Shown: in pieces, positions 21,061 through 32,732 of the stretch
Layout of the letters: every line of letters begins with the position of its first letter
Position numbering within the stretch: the first letter of the stretch is position 1
Source: Cladophialophora immunda
Lineage: Eukaryota > Ascomycota > Eurotiomycetes > Chaetothyriales > Herpotrichiellaceae
Reading direction: 5' to 3'
Assembly: GCF_000835495.1 (NCBI RefSeq)
Contig: NW_015622541.1
Coordinates: forward strand, 4,650,001-4,714,000
Length of the DNA stretch: 64,000 bases
The notes under the pieces: model-generated
Databases searched by the model: none
What the model was told of the DNA's origin: nothing
What the model saw: the letters and a program-made list of their open reading frames with translations, nothing else
Program-made: the position numbers and the translations under genes

Positions 21061-22994
21061 ATGGCAACACTCAATGTGAGCATACCCCTCTCCTATTCTG
21101 CCCGCTGGAAGCTGACCAAATGGTTCAGGAAAAGGAAACAGTCCATCAGCTAGAAGACTCCAAGGTTACCGCCACAGACGAGGAAATCAGCGCTGCCAAT
21201 GCGGCCTTTGCTGCTGCCCTGGGTCAGAATGCCCCTAACCCATGGGGACGGGGGCATATTGCCCTTTACGGCTGCTGTCTTGTCGTGTATCTTTGTTCGA
21301 CCATGAACGGTTAGTGCCAGTATTAGAATTTGGAGTGCAACAGTCTAACCCGATGAAAGGTTACGATGGCTCCCTCATGGGCAGTATAAATGCTTTACCC
21401 AACTATCTCCACTACTACGACGTTTCCGAGAATGAACAGGCGGGGACGGGGATCGTCTTTGCCATCTTCCAGGTCGGACAAATGACAGGCGCTCTGTTTG
21501 TTTGGTTGGCAGACTGGAAAGGAAGAAAGCTGCCAATATTTCTCGGCTGTGCAGGCGTGATTGTCGGGACGATCGTCACTGCCACAGCTAAGACGTGTAG
21601 GTCAACTTGCCTCACAGTGTACAGGCTGGGGCTGACATTCTCAGTGGCTATATTCATTGGTGGGCGCTTCCTGCTGTCGTTCTTCTGCACCTGGGCTACA
21701 ACTGCCGCACCAATGTACGTCGTCGAGATCGCACCACCTCTGGTAAGGATGACCTCCTTCATACAGGATAAGCCATTAATCCTATGAACCAGTACCGTGG
21801 TACTGTATCCGGGCTCTATAACACCCTTTGGTATATGGGTTCAATCATCGCCACCTTTGGTAAGCTGTTCCGCGCGAAGGCCGACCAGGATCACTAACAT
21901 TATTTCAGCCGTCTACGGGACGCATCTCCATTTTACTTCAAACCTAGACTGGCGGCTGCCCCTATGGCTTCAGCTACTCTGCCCGGGCATTGTTTGTCTC
22001 ACAGTCTGGTTTCTTCCAGAATCTCCTCGTTTCTTGGTCGCCACCGATCGTCTCGAAGAAGCCCGCGATTTCGTTGTGAAATACCATGCAAATGGCGATA
22101 GTTCACATCCAATCGTCAACCTCGAACTCAACGAAATTCAACACAACTTACGCGATGTCCCATTGGCTTCGTGGAGCAACTTCTTTGATCTTCGTATTCT
22201 CGTCAAGTCTCGCTCGAGGCGATATCGAAGCATGCTGAATCTGGCCTGGAGTTGGTTTGGCCAGTTCTCTGGAAACAAGTGGGTATCGGTTCCCACTCTT
22301 GTGACAACCTGCTGACCATGACAGTGTGATATCTTACTATCTGCCCTTGCTGCTTACCAACGTCGGGGTCACGGACACGAACACAGTGCTCTTGCTCAAC
22401 GCAGTGTATGCCTTGACTGGCTGGATTGCCGCCGCTGCTGGAGCTCGATTCCACGATGTCTTTGGACGGCGTAAAATGATGCTGGGCTCCACCTTTGGCA
22501 TGATCATCTGCTTATCCATCACCGCAGGCACTGCAGCGGGATACGTCAATACCGGATCTAAAAGCTCATCCGATGCGAGCATCGCCTTTATCTACATCTT
22601 CGGTGTGGTCTTCGCCTTCGCCTACACCAGCATGCAGCCCATATACCCTGCTGAAGTCATGTCGAACGAAATGCGAGCCAAAGGCATGTGGCTCTTCCAA
22701 TTCACGGCTGGCCTCGCTTCATTTGTCAACACCTTCGCCGCCCCGGTCGCCTTGAAGAACATCAAGTACTGGTTTTATGTCTTCTTCGTGTTTTGGGATT
22801 GCTTTGAGTTCCTGTTCATCTACTTCTTCTTTGTGGAAACCAAAGGGAGGACTCTTGAGGAATTGGATGAGGTGTTCGAAGCGAAGAATCCGAGGAAAGC
22901 AAGTACGATGAAAGTTATGGTGAGACGGCGAGAGATTGTGGGCAAGGACGGTGCCCGCGATGTCGAAGTCTCGAGAGTCGACCAGCTCGCTTGA
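21061..22994 (+). CDS. MFS sugar transporter
   Basis: Sugar:H+ symporter family, 545 aa, 12 predicted helices. Exons 21061-21075, 21129-21309, 21360-21596, 21645-21742, 21793-21859, 21909-22278 and 22325-22994, all joined in phase. The first exon encodes only five residues. Family signatures are GYDGSLMGSI at helix 1, WLADWKGRKLPIF, the loop-6 motif LPESPRFLVATDRLEEA, QFSGNNVISYYLP in helix 7, RFHDVFGRRKM and the C-terminal VETKGRTLEELDEVFEAK. The layout is that of the fungal lactose/hexose permease group. The long charged tail is cytoplasmic. It lies downstream of a secreted GH5 enzyme on the same strand, so it may import the released sugar. Which sugar is unknown. Confidence 0.94.
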
Positions 22995-23732
22995 ATCGCT
23001 GCCTCAGTCTGGTTGTGACTTCATTCTAGCAGATTCTGCTGGAGGTTGATTTGGATGCCAGCATGGATTGGTCATGAGGAATGGATCATGGGTGTTAGCA
23101 ACGTGACGGCCGCCATCCATGGAGGGACTCAATGAGGGAATATCAGGCGGGGAGGAACAGCACCAAAGATATTGTCAGGCACATTAATGAGGAACGAGCT
23201 AGCTGGAATCTGGCTACAATAGCGTTTCGTCGGTTATAACACCTAGGTTTCATTCTGTTGCGCTCTTTGCCTCGTGCATTTCTTTTTGGTACATCATGAG
23301 TAGGAGAAGATCCCGTCGACTGTGCCCACGCGTTTATACCACCTATTAGATCCTCGCTTCCAAACCAAGACACTCTCTTCTTCACGGTCACGACTCTTTT
23401 TCCCTGAATGGCGATTTCTACCCTTAGGAACTTAGGGTTAGGGACTCTCCTCGTCACTCCTATTGCTGTTGATTTTTTGTTTTTACAGGTCAGTCTCTCT
23501 TTCGATTGGACTTGAGCCGATATACATAGACTACTTGACCGGGTAGAACACCCCGCCACCGGTCGACAAAGTAGATCCTACACCAACTGTACCGATGGGC
23601 ACGCCGTCCCTATGTCCAAGTCAGTTCTCAGTGTCCTCGTCGATGAACGTGCAAAGAATTTGGGCTGCGATTGCTCGTAGGCGATTGATTTGACGGTAGC
23701 ACTCCGATCGCCAACTCCACAACTCCGTCGTC
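22995..23732. other. convergent intergenic region, 0.74 kb
   Basis: Lies between two converging 3' ends. Only short frames with no family match. It should hold both terminators. No repeat recognised. Confidence 0.4.
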
Positions 23733-24938
23733 TCACGCGTAACTGGGCACCTCGACATTCTGCACGACGACCTTGTTATCCTTGTTGTTCGCGTAGTTGG
23801 CGTCGATGCTCGCAAACCGGATCTTGACCCACTCCTCGGCGCGGACGCCCTTCGGCGGCATCGCCCGGTTGTTGTTGCCCTCAACCTTCTCCCTGTCCAG
23901 CAGCGGACTCCGGACCGGTTCCAGCAGGGTGTCGTCGTCCGGGTTGGCGAAGTAAATGACGCCGTAGCGCGGGACGTCGCGCTGGTCCGCAGGCGGCAGC
24001 ACGACCCGGTGGATCGAGCTCTCCAGGTAGCCGCCGGTCAGGAACGAGAGGGTGTCGGCGACGTTGACGGTGATGCTGCCGCGCAGCGGCCGCACCCACT
24101 TCCACTCGGTCTCGCCGTACGGCCGGACCTGCAGGGCGGCGACGGGCTGGCGCATCAGCAGCGTCAGCGAGCCGAAGTCCGTGTGGCCGTAGACGTTGTG
24201 CTCGACGCCGTGCCGCCGCATGGTCGCCAGCTCCTCGCCCGTCCGCGGGTGGTACAGCATGTACCGCAGGTGGCATTGCGACCGGGCCTCGTAGTTGTGC
24301 AGCTTCCACAGCGCCTCTTCGTCCTCCAGCTCCATGACGATCGCACACAGCACCAGCAGGCGCCGGAGCACGTGCGACGCCATGTGCCGCTGGAACTTCT
24401 CCGCCTGGGCGGCCGCCTGGACCAGCGGCGCCGGGCGCGGCAAGTGCGTGTAGGCGTCGCACCACTTCGGGTCGTCGTACAGCTCGAGGTTGTCGACCAG
24501 CCCGTGCTGCTGCTTCCGGCTGCCCCGGGGCTTCCATCCAAAGAAGCCCAGGCCGTCCGTGCCCACGCGGCACTTCTGCTTTTCTTCCTCGGGGAGGTCG
24601 AAGATGGCCTTGGCCAGTCCGAACTGCTCGTTCACCTCCTCCTCCGAGAGGCCGAAGTTGGTCACGTAGAAGAACCCCACCGTCGAGATGGCGTGCTTGA
24701 GCTGGGCTGCCAGGGCCTGCTTGCCGCCAGGCTCGTCGAATCGTGAGAGGTCGATGGTGATGAGGTCCGCCCAGTCGAGCTCGGCCTTGGTTTCGGGAAT
24801 GTCCTGGTAGCGGGTGTAGTCGACACCCAGGGAACCCATCTTTTTTTTCGTGGACGAGGCTGGATTGAAGGAAGTCGCGATATCTTCACACAACTCAGAT
24901 GATCCCATAGCTGGTCCGTCAGGAAAGTCATCATCCAC
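23733..24938 (-). CDS. 2-oxoglutarate/Fe(II)-dependent oxygenase (isopenicillin N synthase-like fold)
   Basis: Single-exon protein of 401 aa, or 368 aa if the second Met (MGSLGVDY at 24839) is the start; the latter matches usual family N-termini better. The DIOX N-terminal part (ITIDLSRF, STVGFFYVTNFGLSEEEV) is followed by the jelly roll with the iron ligands: GHTDFGSLTLL (His and Asp) and SSIHRVV (second His). RYGVIYF lies where the 2-oxoglutarate Arg region is expected. The coding sequence is strikingly GC-rich, especially 23900-24550, and long antisense frames arise from that bias. It probably hydroxylates or desaturates a small metabolite; fungal relatives include tailoring enzymes. Substrate unknown. 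Confidence 0.87.
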   Translation of the reverse strand: MDDDFPDGPAMGSSELCEDIATSFNPASSTKKKMGSLGVDYTRYQDIPETKAELDWADLITIDLSRFDEPGGKQALAAQLKHAISTVGFFYVTNFGLSEEEVNEQFGLAKAIFDLPEEEKQKCRVGTDGLGFFGWKPRGSRKQQHGLVDNLELYDDPKWCDAYTHLPRPAPLVQAAAQAEKFQRHMASHVLRRLLVLCAIVMELEDEEALWKLHNYEARSQCHLRYMLYHPRTGEELATMRRHGVEHNVYGHTDFGSLTLLMRQPVAALQVRPYGETEWKWVRPLRGSITVNVADTLSFLTGGYLESSIHRVVLPPADQRDVPRYGVIYFANPDDDTLLEPVRSPLLDREKVEGNNNRAMPPKGVRAEEWVKIRFASIDANYANNKDNKVVVQNVEVPSYA

Positions 24939-26138
24939 TTTTTAATGCTTCGGAGGTCCGTGTTGGGAATGCGGAGAGAACCGAGGATGGTCGGCTATCC
25001 CAAAGGATGCGGAACGGTTGCTGCGACACGCGACGGGAAGTCTGGCCTTGAACAGGAGAGTTTCGAACTACGATCTGCCAGGGGGTCTATTGGCTGATGC
25101 TAACAAGGTTACTTACTCGTATACAAAGCCAAAATTATCCTCTGGCCATGTAGCTTAGACCACAAAACAGGCGGTTTATTTTTCCCGCAAAACAAGGACT
25201 CCCAGGCCGCTCTGGGCTATGAAGAACGTCAGATGGGACTTATAGGCCGTCCAGGATAGACAAGCTCAAGGTCAAACTTCCTGAGGAGTTGAGAACAGTG
25301 TTTCGTTCGTCTCAAACTGCGCAAGGTGCCGTCCAATGCAAAGGTGCCCGCCATCTCCAAGCTGTGACGGTGATATTAGTTGATTTTGGATGGATGTAGT
25401 CCTGTAGTCGTTATCCTATCTGATACATATGCCATCCATATCCCTGACATCGGCAGAATGCCATCATTCGGGTTGAAAGTCGTCAATGCTGTCGCCGAAA
25501 TGAGGATCGCGATGGACTGAGGGTGTGTTCCTTGATTTGCGGCGTGAATGTAAAGTCGTCCTCTCTTGCGAGGAATTGCAGGGGCCAGTCACCGAGTGCG
25601 TCGATGTGGTTCTCATCGAAGAGGGCTGGGTGTGCGGTAGACATGCAGTCGACGAGGTTCGTGCCTTTTAGAGATGGGTTATCAGTCGGTGGGCGAGGAG
25701 GAAGGTTGTCCAGGATATCAAGTAAAGAGAGATTCTGTCAAAGAGGATTATAGCGGTCTTGTAGTGATTATCATCGTTCCTCTGGAGTCGAAGTCCTACA
25801 TCCAATGCATCCATCTTACTCCTCCTCATTCGCCTCATTACCGTTCGTCATATCGTAACATGTATCAAAACCTAAGTCAAAGCCGCACCTGAACCTTTGA
25901 ACCATAATGCCCATCCCAGCTTTTGGTTACCATTCGTGCGTACCATTTGCACCATTTGAATTCAGTCGGTGTTTTCACCCGTCACGACAGATTTCCGCGG
26001 TCCCAAACAAACTCTGCGCCTCCAACTTCCCATGCCTTGGGGTATCAATTAATCTCATGCACGTATCCAAAGAAGAAAGACATCCGTTGCCAAAAGACAT
26101 AATAAACCCTGGCAAAAGCTCCTGTAAGGACAAGAAAC
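24939..26138. other. gene-free interval, 1.2 kb
   Basis: Upstream of the 2-oxoglutarate oxygenase and downstream of the kinase gene. Frames are short and scattered on both strands. I see nothing beyond expected promoter and terminator space. Confidence 0.45.
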
Positions 26139-29100
26139 TCATCGCCTGAAATGTGAGAAATTGGGTAATCCCGGCGCTGTCCGCTGAGTCTGGTGAGTGT
26201 CTGTTCGGTCGATTCGAAGTTGAGGAGCGTGCTGGTAATTCCAATTGGACATGAAAGACGGTGCCATCTCAGGAGGGTTCGTAGCCCGCGTTGTATCCAT
26301 CGTCATCCTTGATACTGGACGACCAGGGCCCGGGAAGTTCTCGACCATAGACAAATCGTCGTCACGACTATCGAACTCTTCCACAAAGCTTCCGAGGATC
26401 ATTTTGTTGACGTCCCCCCGCGAAGGTTCGGTGTCAACAATATCGCTAGGAGACCGCCATGTTAGATAACAGGCCCAGGTCGTTCTCGAAAGGAGGAAGA
26501 CACTTACTCGGCACCCTTATAGGGGAGATCATTGTCCAGCCGTCTCAGCCTTGCCGTCGCATCTGCATCGTTTCCGAGTTGGACGAATTCGATACTCACC
26601 CGCCGTTTCTCCAGCCTGTTTTCCATGGACAAGAGAGTTCCCTTCATGCATTTCTGCATGTCCCTGCAAAAGTCCACGATCTGTTCAAAGACCGCTTCCC
26701 CGTCCCATTTCCCGTCCGTCAGGACGATGACGGTCATCGTTCGGACGTCCTCCAAGGCGACCTTCCTTTTCATTTCATCTTGTAGGTATTTTAGGTACCG
26801 GCGCAGTATTTTCCCCAGCGAGAGATGGAGCTCGGTGTTCACCCCCTGCACCGGCAGCACCCCTTCCTGTCTCATCTTTTTCTTGAACGTCTCCGGGTCT
26901 TTGCAATTTTGCAGATTTTGTTTGCCGTTGGCAAAGTATAAATCCATGCCGTTCTCGTCCTGTCCTTTCAGTTTCATTACGAGGATCTCCAGGAGATTGA
27001 TCGTCTCGCCCCACTCGTCATTCATCGACCCCGCGTTGTCGACGAGAAACACCTGTCACGGTCAATTCCAAAGCCACTGCGAGCATCAGGGGGGATGATT
27101 TCACGTACAATATCTCGATTCGAGAAGTACTTTGTTAGGAAGTTGTCCTTCTTTGACCCGAATCCCCACCGAGACTTTTGATTCTGAATGTCGTACCGGG
27201 CCTGGAAAACATTTTGCGACTTTCGTGTAGCCCTCGGCGGGCCTGAGGGCAATCCGGTCTTGGTATAGTTGAGATGGAACGTCGGCTGACCAGATGCCCA
27301 AGTGAATTGACTAAGGTCGTCCGCACGTCCATACCCTGACCAGCCTTGGCCCTGACCGTCCGGGATATGCAAGCCTCGGTCGTTATGCGATGATTCGCCG
27401 CCCTGAGAGATCCGTTTGGTGACTGCATCCTGTTCCAGGACAACCCCTTGCTCGTGAAGTGCCGACCTCAAGAATTCTGTACGATGGGTTGTCTTCTTGG
27501 GTGGTTCTAGCTGGCTAGGACGTCTTTTCCTAGGGGCATTTAGGTTTCCCTCCAACAGGACTTTAGATGGTTCTGGTCGTAGTGGAGCGTCTTCATCGAC
27601 GCGAAGCAAAGCTTGCATGATGCTCCCAAGCAAGGGTTGTCGCTGTTGGGCCCGGTATTCCTTGAGGAGCTTGTCCAAAATGCCACAAAGGTTCTTGGCT
27701 TGGATTCGATCATCCGGGTCACCCTTGAGCATTTGCTTGTCCACCACGTCAAGCACTCGACTGGTGAGCGTATCTCCATTTCTGAGGAATCTTCTCAAGA
27801 ACAGGTGCCAGTCGCCAATGGCTTGGAGGACATCATTGCTATCATGAAAATAGTCTCCTCTCGTGAGCTTGACCCCTTCTGCCCTTGCGTTTGGGTCAAG
27901 ATTTTGCTTTTTCATGGCCTCCCGCACCGCGGTATCTCGAAACGCTCTGAATTGGCGGATCCCGTCATATCCTAGGACGACCCAAGTCGCGGCGATCGAG
28001 AAGACGCAACCTAAAGACCAAATATCAATAGTCCGCTTTACTTGGGAGATTACTTGGGAGAGCCCAAGGCTGGATCTTTGAGCAGCTCTGTAGCATTCGG
28101 GTGCGCCTGCGAAACGTCAGCTGGTGGCGCCAATATTTCCAGCATCCACGACGCAAACGGCCTTACTGTAGGTCTCTGTGCCTCCAGCAATGGTGACCCG
28201 ATCTTTATCAGTTTGTTTCTCAAACCGGGCGAAGCCGGGATCGGCTAGTTTGAATTTTTCCTGGACAATCAGGATGTTGTCCGGCTTGATGTCAGCATGC
28301 CACCTAGGACGCGGTCAGTCGATCTCCAGGCTCAGTGGCAATGCATATTACCCATAATACTTATGCTCAACGGCACCGCGGGTCACGGTGAGATCATGGA
28401 TTTTCTCGACGGCCCCTGCAACATCAAACATGTCTTCCCAAAAGTGGGCGACTTCGCCCTCGAGAATGGGCGGCCGCTTTTCTTGGAAGTAACAGTCCAA
28501 ATCGAGCTCCGCGTATTCCAGTATAATGTTGTGCGTTACGACTGATCTGACGACACCGTCGGGCGAGGTCGTGTTCTCCTTTTGTTCATAGTCGCAGAGG
28601 TATTGAATCATGCCTTCCTTGCCCCGTAACGCACCGAAGGCTTCCTTTTCGTTCTTGAACAGTTGCGCGTGGCCCTCGCCGTACTTTTTCAGGGCAAACT
28701 GGTAGCACTTGTGGAGTGTTAGTCAACGTTGAACAAGCCAGGTCGATGTAGCCACTTTCTTACCGAACCGAATTTAGGATGTTCAAACTTGCAGGTCTCG
28801 ACCTTCTTTCTGAGCTTTGGCGTGACGAATTCTTCTTGTACTCCAATCTGCCACAAGGTGGCAGTTCCACCTTTTCCAGGGTTGATTGGCTCGTCCATGC
28901 AAATGGGTAGAATGGTCCCAGCCGGGTAGATATGATGAGTGTATAGGTCAAAGCATGGCGGAGAGAATGCCCACTGTGCCCGGTTGAACTGGTCGGCATA
29001 TGGAAGCTTGCATTCTTCCAGTTCGTAAAGCTTGACGGGGAGGCGGTCGTCGAAGATGCGGTGGTTTTGGTATTGGTGGATGGATCTACCGGCATCGACT

Positions 29101-29402
29101 CCCCCAATGTGGAGCAAAATGCTGAAGACGATAACGCAGCCATATCTCTCCCTCGAGATTTCGTCTGGACCGATCGGGAGGCTCGGCCCCGGGGTTTGAC
29201 TGTACACATATTCGAGAATGTGATCAATGTGACGGTTCCCAGGCCCGGCTCTGGCGGCAGGTCCTCCCTCCCACCACTGCTTCAGCATATCCACCCGAAC
29301 GTACTGTCCACCACCGCGCCCTTGTATTGTGCACCGATCGATATGGGATAGGAGGTCGTTCAGCGCTTGAGGGCCGTGAGGCTGCGATAGCTGGGACGCC
29401 AT
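26139..29402 (-). CDS. Ser/Thr protein kinase fused to a von Willebrand factor A domain
   Basis: 993-aa model with exons 29402-28764, 28707-28352, 28303-28167, 28106-27109, 27052-26508 and 26445-26139, every junction in phase. Residues 1 to about 165 form a fungal N-terminal region with no motif I can name. A kinase follows (about 168-470): glycine-loop-like NPGKGGTATLW, Lys220 in FALKKY, catalytic HADIKPDN (Asp336, Asn341), LADPG in place of DFG (Asp353), SAPE (379-381) and DIWSLGC (Asp405). A polar linker leads to the VWA domain (about 711-900): VDNAGSM at the MIDAS site, with Ala where Ser is usual, Thr783, and LTDG (Asp823). All catalytic kinase residues are kept, so activity is likely. 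No membrane helix or signal peptide. A CorA-like gene lies 0.7 kb upstream on the same strand. Confidence 0.87.
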
Positions 29403-30092
29403 TGTGAAGCTGCGGTATATTCGCAGCCTCAGGCTGAGGAATGGTCGAAGGCGCCGAGGCTGGGACGAAGTATAAATGAGGGTATAAGAATCGCGTTCAA
29501 GTGACCAGAGTGCGCCAGTCAGCCATATGATGGAAGCTGTTTGCAGACAGATGATGAAGCGCAGCCGTGTAGGAATGAATGAGGGAAGGGAAGAAGAACA
29601 CAAAGTCCCCTCGAGCAGCCTTCGCATGTTCAATACATGAGGGGAGGGCATGCGAGGTAGTGGGGTCTCAGCCCTCGAACCCTGTCCGGCGACCCGTGGC
29701 GAGAACCTTCTCGTTGGCAAGCCTAGTAACCAACCCATGCAAGCACCTGAAAGTCTAAAGCTCGACCCAGCAACATCTTTGGTTGTGACCCCTTGTCTCC
29801 TCTGGCCAAGCCTCGCCTAAGGGGGCAAGCTTCGCCTAGGCAAGAAAACGCTGGTGAGGCTACGGGAGGGGGGGCGGATGGGGCCAATTGAGTGGTTGGG
29901 CATCGCCTCAGCTGCATTGTCTGGTGCGGCTGAGTGACTGGCATGCACAGGGACGGCAGCGTATTGTGGCAGTTGTGAAACATGAGGAAAGCAGCCGACG
30001 TTATGAGATCTAGATTCTCCATCCAACTATTTACACCGACCAAAACCTCATTTTGGTGCTGAGACCATGTAAGAAGGGCGTCTGTGTTTGCC
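29403..30092. promoter_or_regulatory. upstream region of the kinase-VWA gene
   Basis: 0.69 kb between the CorA-like stop and the kinase ATG. It holds a T/A-rich patch (TATAAATG near 29470, TATACC on the minus strand) that could be a core promoter. The open frame that runs through it upstream of the ATG has a low-complexity translation and is not counted as coding. Confidence 0.35.
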
Positions 30093-32732
30093 TCACGTTT
30101 GCTTGAGCTCCAGGGGTGCGTAGAAAGGCAGACGCTCGTGTTGCCTTCTCTGGGATCGCTTGTAAAAGCACCATCCTCCGATCAAGGTCACAAAGGTCAG
30201 TGGAAGTGTGACTTGAATCCATCTCAGCATGGCCAGTTCGGAAAAGCTTGCGCCTGAAGCATCGTCCTGGTTCTGGTATTTCACAACGTCGGTGCTGAAA
30301 AAGGTCTGCACATATGGTTAACACACGGTTTGATGCCTTTCCGAGGCCAGTCACTTACCGAGACAAATGTTGCTGGAAGATAGATCAGCGTGACCACGGT
30401 GATGACGCGCATCGCAATGGCTTCCTTTTGAGCCAACACGGTCATGATTTCCATCTTCTCTGCAGCCTGGGTCTGCAGATGTTGAAGGACCTGGCGGTTC
30501 AAATCAGTAGGTGGACTTGTGAGTACGTGAGCGGGAGGAGCGAACCAGTGATTTTCGGTCTGAGATGATGCGCAAGAGGAGCTTGGCTCGCGAGACATGC
30601 ATCCTGGTCTCATAGACGGCATCATTGACCTGGGTCGCGAATGTCCCAATCTCTTGAGCGCATGAAGCTTTCAGGTCAAAGTCCCGGTGGTGGAGGAGCT
30701 CTTCGTAGTAGCCACGGAGCGATGTAAGTACATCAATGTTTCCTTCTAAGACCATGGTGGCTTCGTTTGCTTTCTCCTCGAATTGTTGAACCCTCTGTAG
30801 GTCCTCCGGCTTATACTCACGCCGACCGTCCCCAAAGCCTCGTGGCCCAATGACGGCAATTTTGGTCTGCAAGCTCAACGTGTTAGTACTCTGCACACGG
30901 CATGTGCAAGGGAAGCTGAGAAACCCCAGCAGCTCACCTCCGAATCAACTACTTCCTCGAGCCATCGAAGATATGCGGTCCACCCCTCCGCTGCCCAACT
31001 GACAAACAGTAGATGCACTGCAAGGCTGGATACGAAACATTCAGAAGGGCTTCCAAACGATCTGTCCTGAAGACGTCCTTGCGGCCCGACCAAATCCCTG
31101 ATGTACTCTTCCATTAAAAGATCACCTTTGGTGATGAGCCACAATGCCGTCCCGAACACCACATCAAAACGATGGTAAGGAGCGACTTGTCGAATAGACC
31201 ATTGTTTCGTCCTCGTTGGCTCTGTGACGGGAGAAGTGCACGCCACAGACTTGAGATTGTAGCAAAGTTGGTACTGGCGCCCACTCCTTTTCAAGTCCGG
31301 CATCTCGCACCCCGGAGCAGGGGCAGAAATCACCGTTTCTGAGCGAAAGCCACTGAATCGTGTGTTGTAAGGCAGCGACTGTTGACCAAAGACCGAAACG
31401 AAGTGGAGATAGCCTTGCATGACCTGGAAATAGCTCAATATCCGTGCCAGCATCAGGCGGGTTATCTTCAGCTTCGCTCTCGAATGGGCAGCCCATATGA
31501 AGCTGTATAACCCTGTTAGCAGCTCCAGAGCAGGACTCTGGTAGGCGAACACAACTCACATGAACCGACATATTGGATCCTCCTTCGTCGCCAGGTGCCC
31601 CGTCCGAGTCCCAGTCTGCGGATCTCTTGAAATTGTATTGCCTAGGTGGCCACGGAGTGTCGCATCACCATTGATAATAAACTCTTGGAAGTCTGCGCTC
31701 CATTAGGATTGCCTAAGCTATTGCGTGGGCGGATATTTTACCATGATTCCGAGGTCCAGCCTGAGTTCCAGGTGTCTGTTGTGGCGCCGAGTCCAGAAAT
31801 CTAACATCTGCACCGGGGTCGCTCGTCGAGAAGAGGTTTGTTGAAGCTTCATCCAGCTGTGTCTTGAAAGATCTGAGCTTGAACAGAGAGGCGCTCTTGT
31901 ACACCAGATTTATTGGGTAATTCTGGTTGTCTGCACATGATGCCTCAAATTCAGGGGTCAGGCTGATGACCATTCTTTTAGGGCTTCGCGAGGGAAAGGA
32001 GGTCTCAATGGCACGGCTTTCTTGGCTGGAGCAATTACAGCGAGAAAAACAAAAGCATCTTGGAAGCCGAGGAGCAGAGAAAGATCACCGACTGCAAAGA
32101 GGATGCTGATATATTGGAAAACATATAGACCAGGCAGTGCTGTTTGCAAGTCTGCCTGCCTCTTGAGATTGACTGTTCCACGCCCATGCCGGTGGCACAG
32201 CCCGAGCATCACGGGCGCCATGTCGGACCAAATCCGCGGTTGCCACGAGGTGCCAGCAGGGCCCAGACTTGGCCACCAAGCGCCGAGTTCCGCACCTGTC
32301 GAGGAATCGTACTACTGGTCCCTCTCGTCCAAGATTGCGGCCCGTTCTCCCTGAGGCTCTCGTTAGGCTGGGTCACGAGGACACTGTGGGCAACACAGCG
32401 ACTTACATCTGTCAATTCCCTGGGAGTTTGGAAGATGAAGTGGTCGTCACTAACCTATCCTAAGGCGTTGGCGTGGGGAGTTCAGCTGGCAAAGGGACGA
32501 CACGTACCCGTCGTTCGAATGTGTGGCCTGGAAACTGCCTCTCCAGCCAGGTCCGCAACGTGTCCCATGGCAATCGATAACAAGGGAAACTCTGCGTAAC
32601 AGGCTTCGGCTTTGGCGGTGTCCTTTCGAGGTGCAGGAAGTTGGTTGCCGACCGTTTGATCGACGTATATGACAAACCTGTATTTGTCCGTGGGAATGTC
32701 TGATTGCTTGGATCTTGATCGTTTGGCGCCAT
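30093..32732 (-). CDS. fungal CorA-like membrane protein
   Basis: C-terminal half is secure: exons 31692-31560, 31502-30938, 30866-30546, 30490-30359 and 30305-30093 join in phase. They read the fungal CorA-like pattern: DPICRFIFIWAAHSR, LSYFQVMQGYLHFV, GRQYQLCYNL, WSIRQVAPYHRFDV, a coiled segment (QQFEEKANEATMVLEG), then IYLPATFVSTFFSTDVVKYQ and a second helix (VTLPLTFVTLIGGWC) before a basic tail. True CorA channels carry GMN between two such helices; here the motif is absent, so magnesium transport is doubtful. The N-terminus starts at ATG 32732 (exons 32732-32508 and 32454-32407, with DDHFIFQTPREL). I could not resolve the splice pattern between about 32406 and 31975: no single frame joins both sides, and one candidate frame has a TAG. 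Either an intron is missed or the gene is damaged. Confidence 0.72.

Noticed and set aside
24009..24746. 245-codon plus-strand and 230-codon minus-strand frames over the 24-kb oxygenase
   Set aside because: They arise from the high GC of that gene. The translations are Ala/Arg/Gln-rich and featureless, while the third frame encodes a complete 2-oxoglutarate oxygenase.
30093..30500. Genuine CorA magnesium channel
   Set aside because: The two C-terminal helices are present but the GMN motif needed for ion selectivity is not; the fungal CorA-like label is kept without a transport claim.
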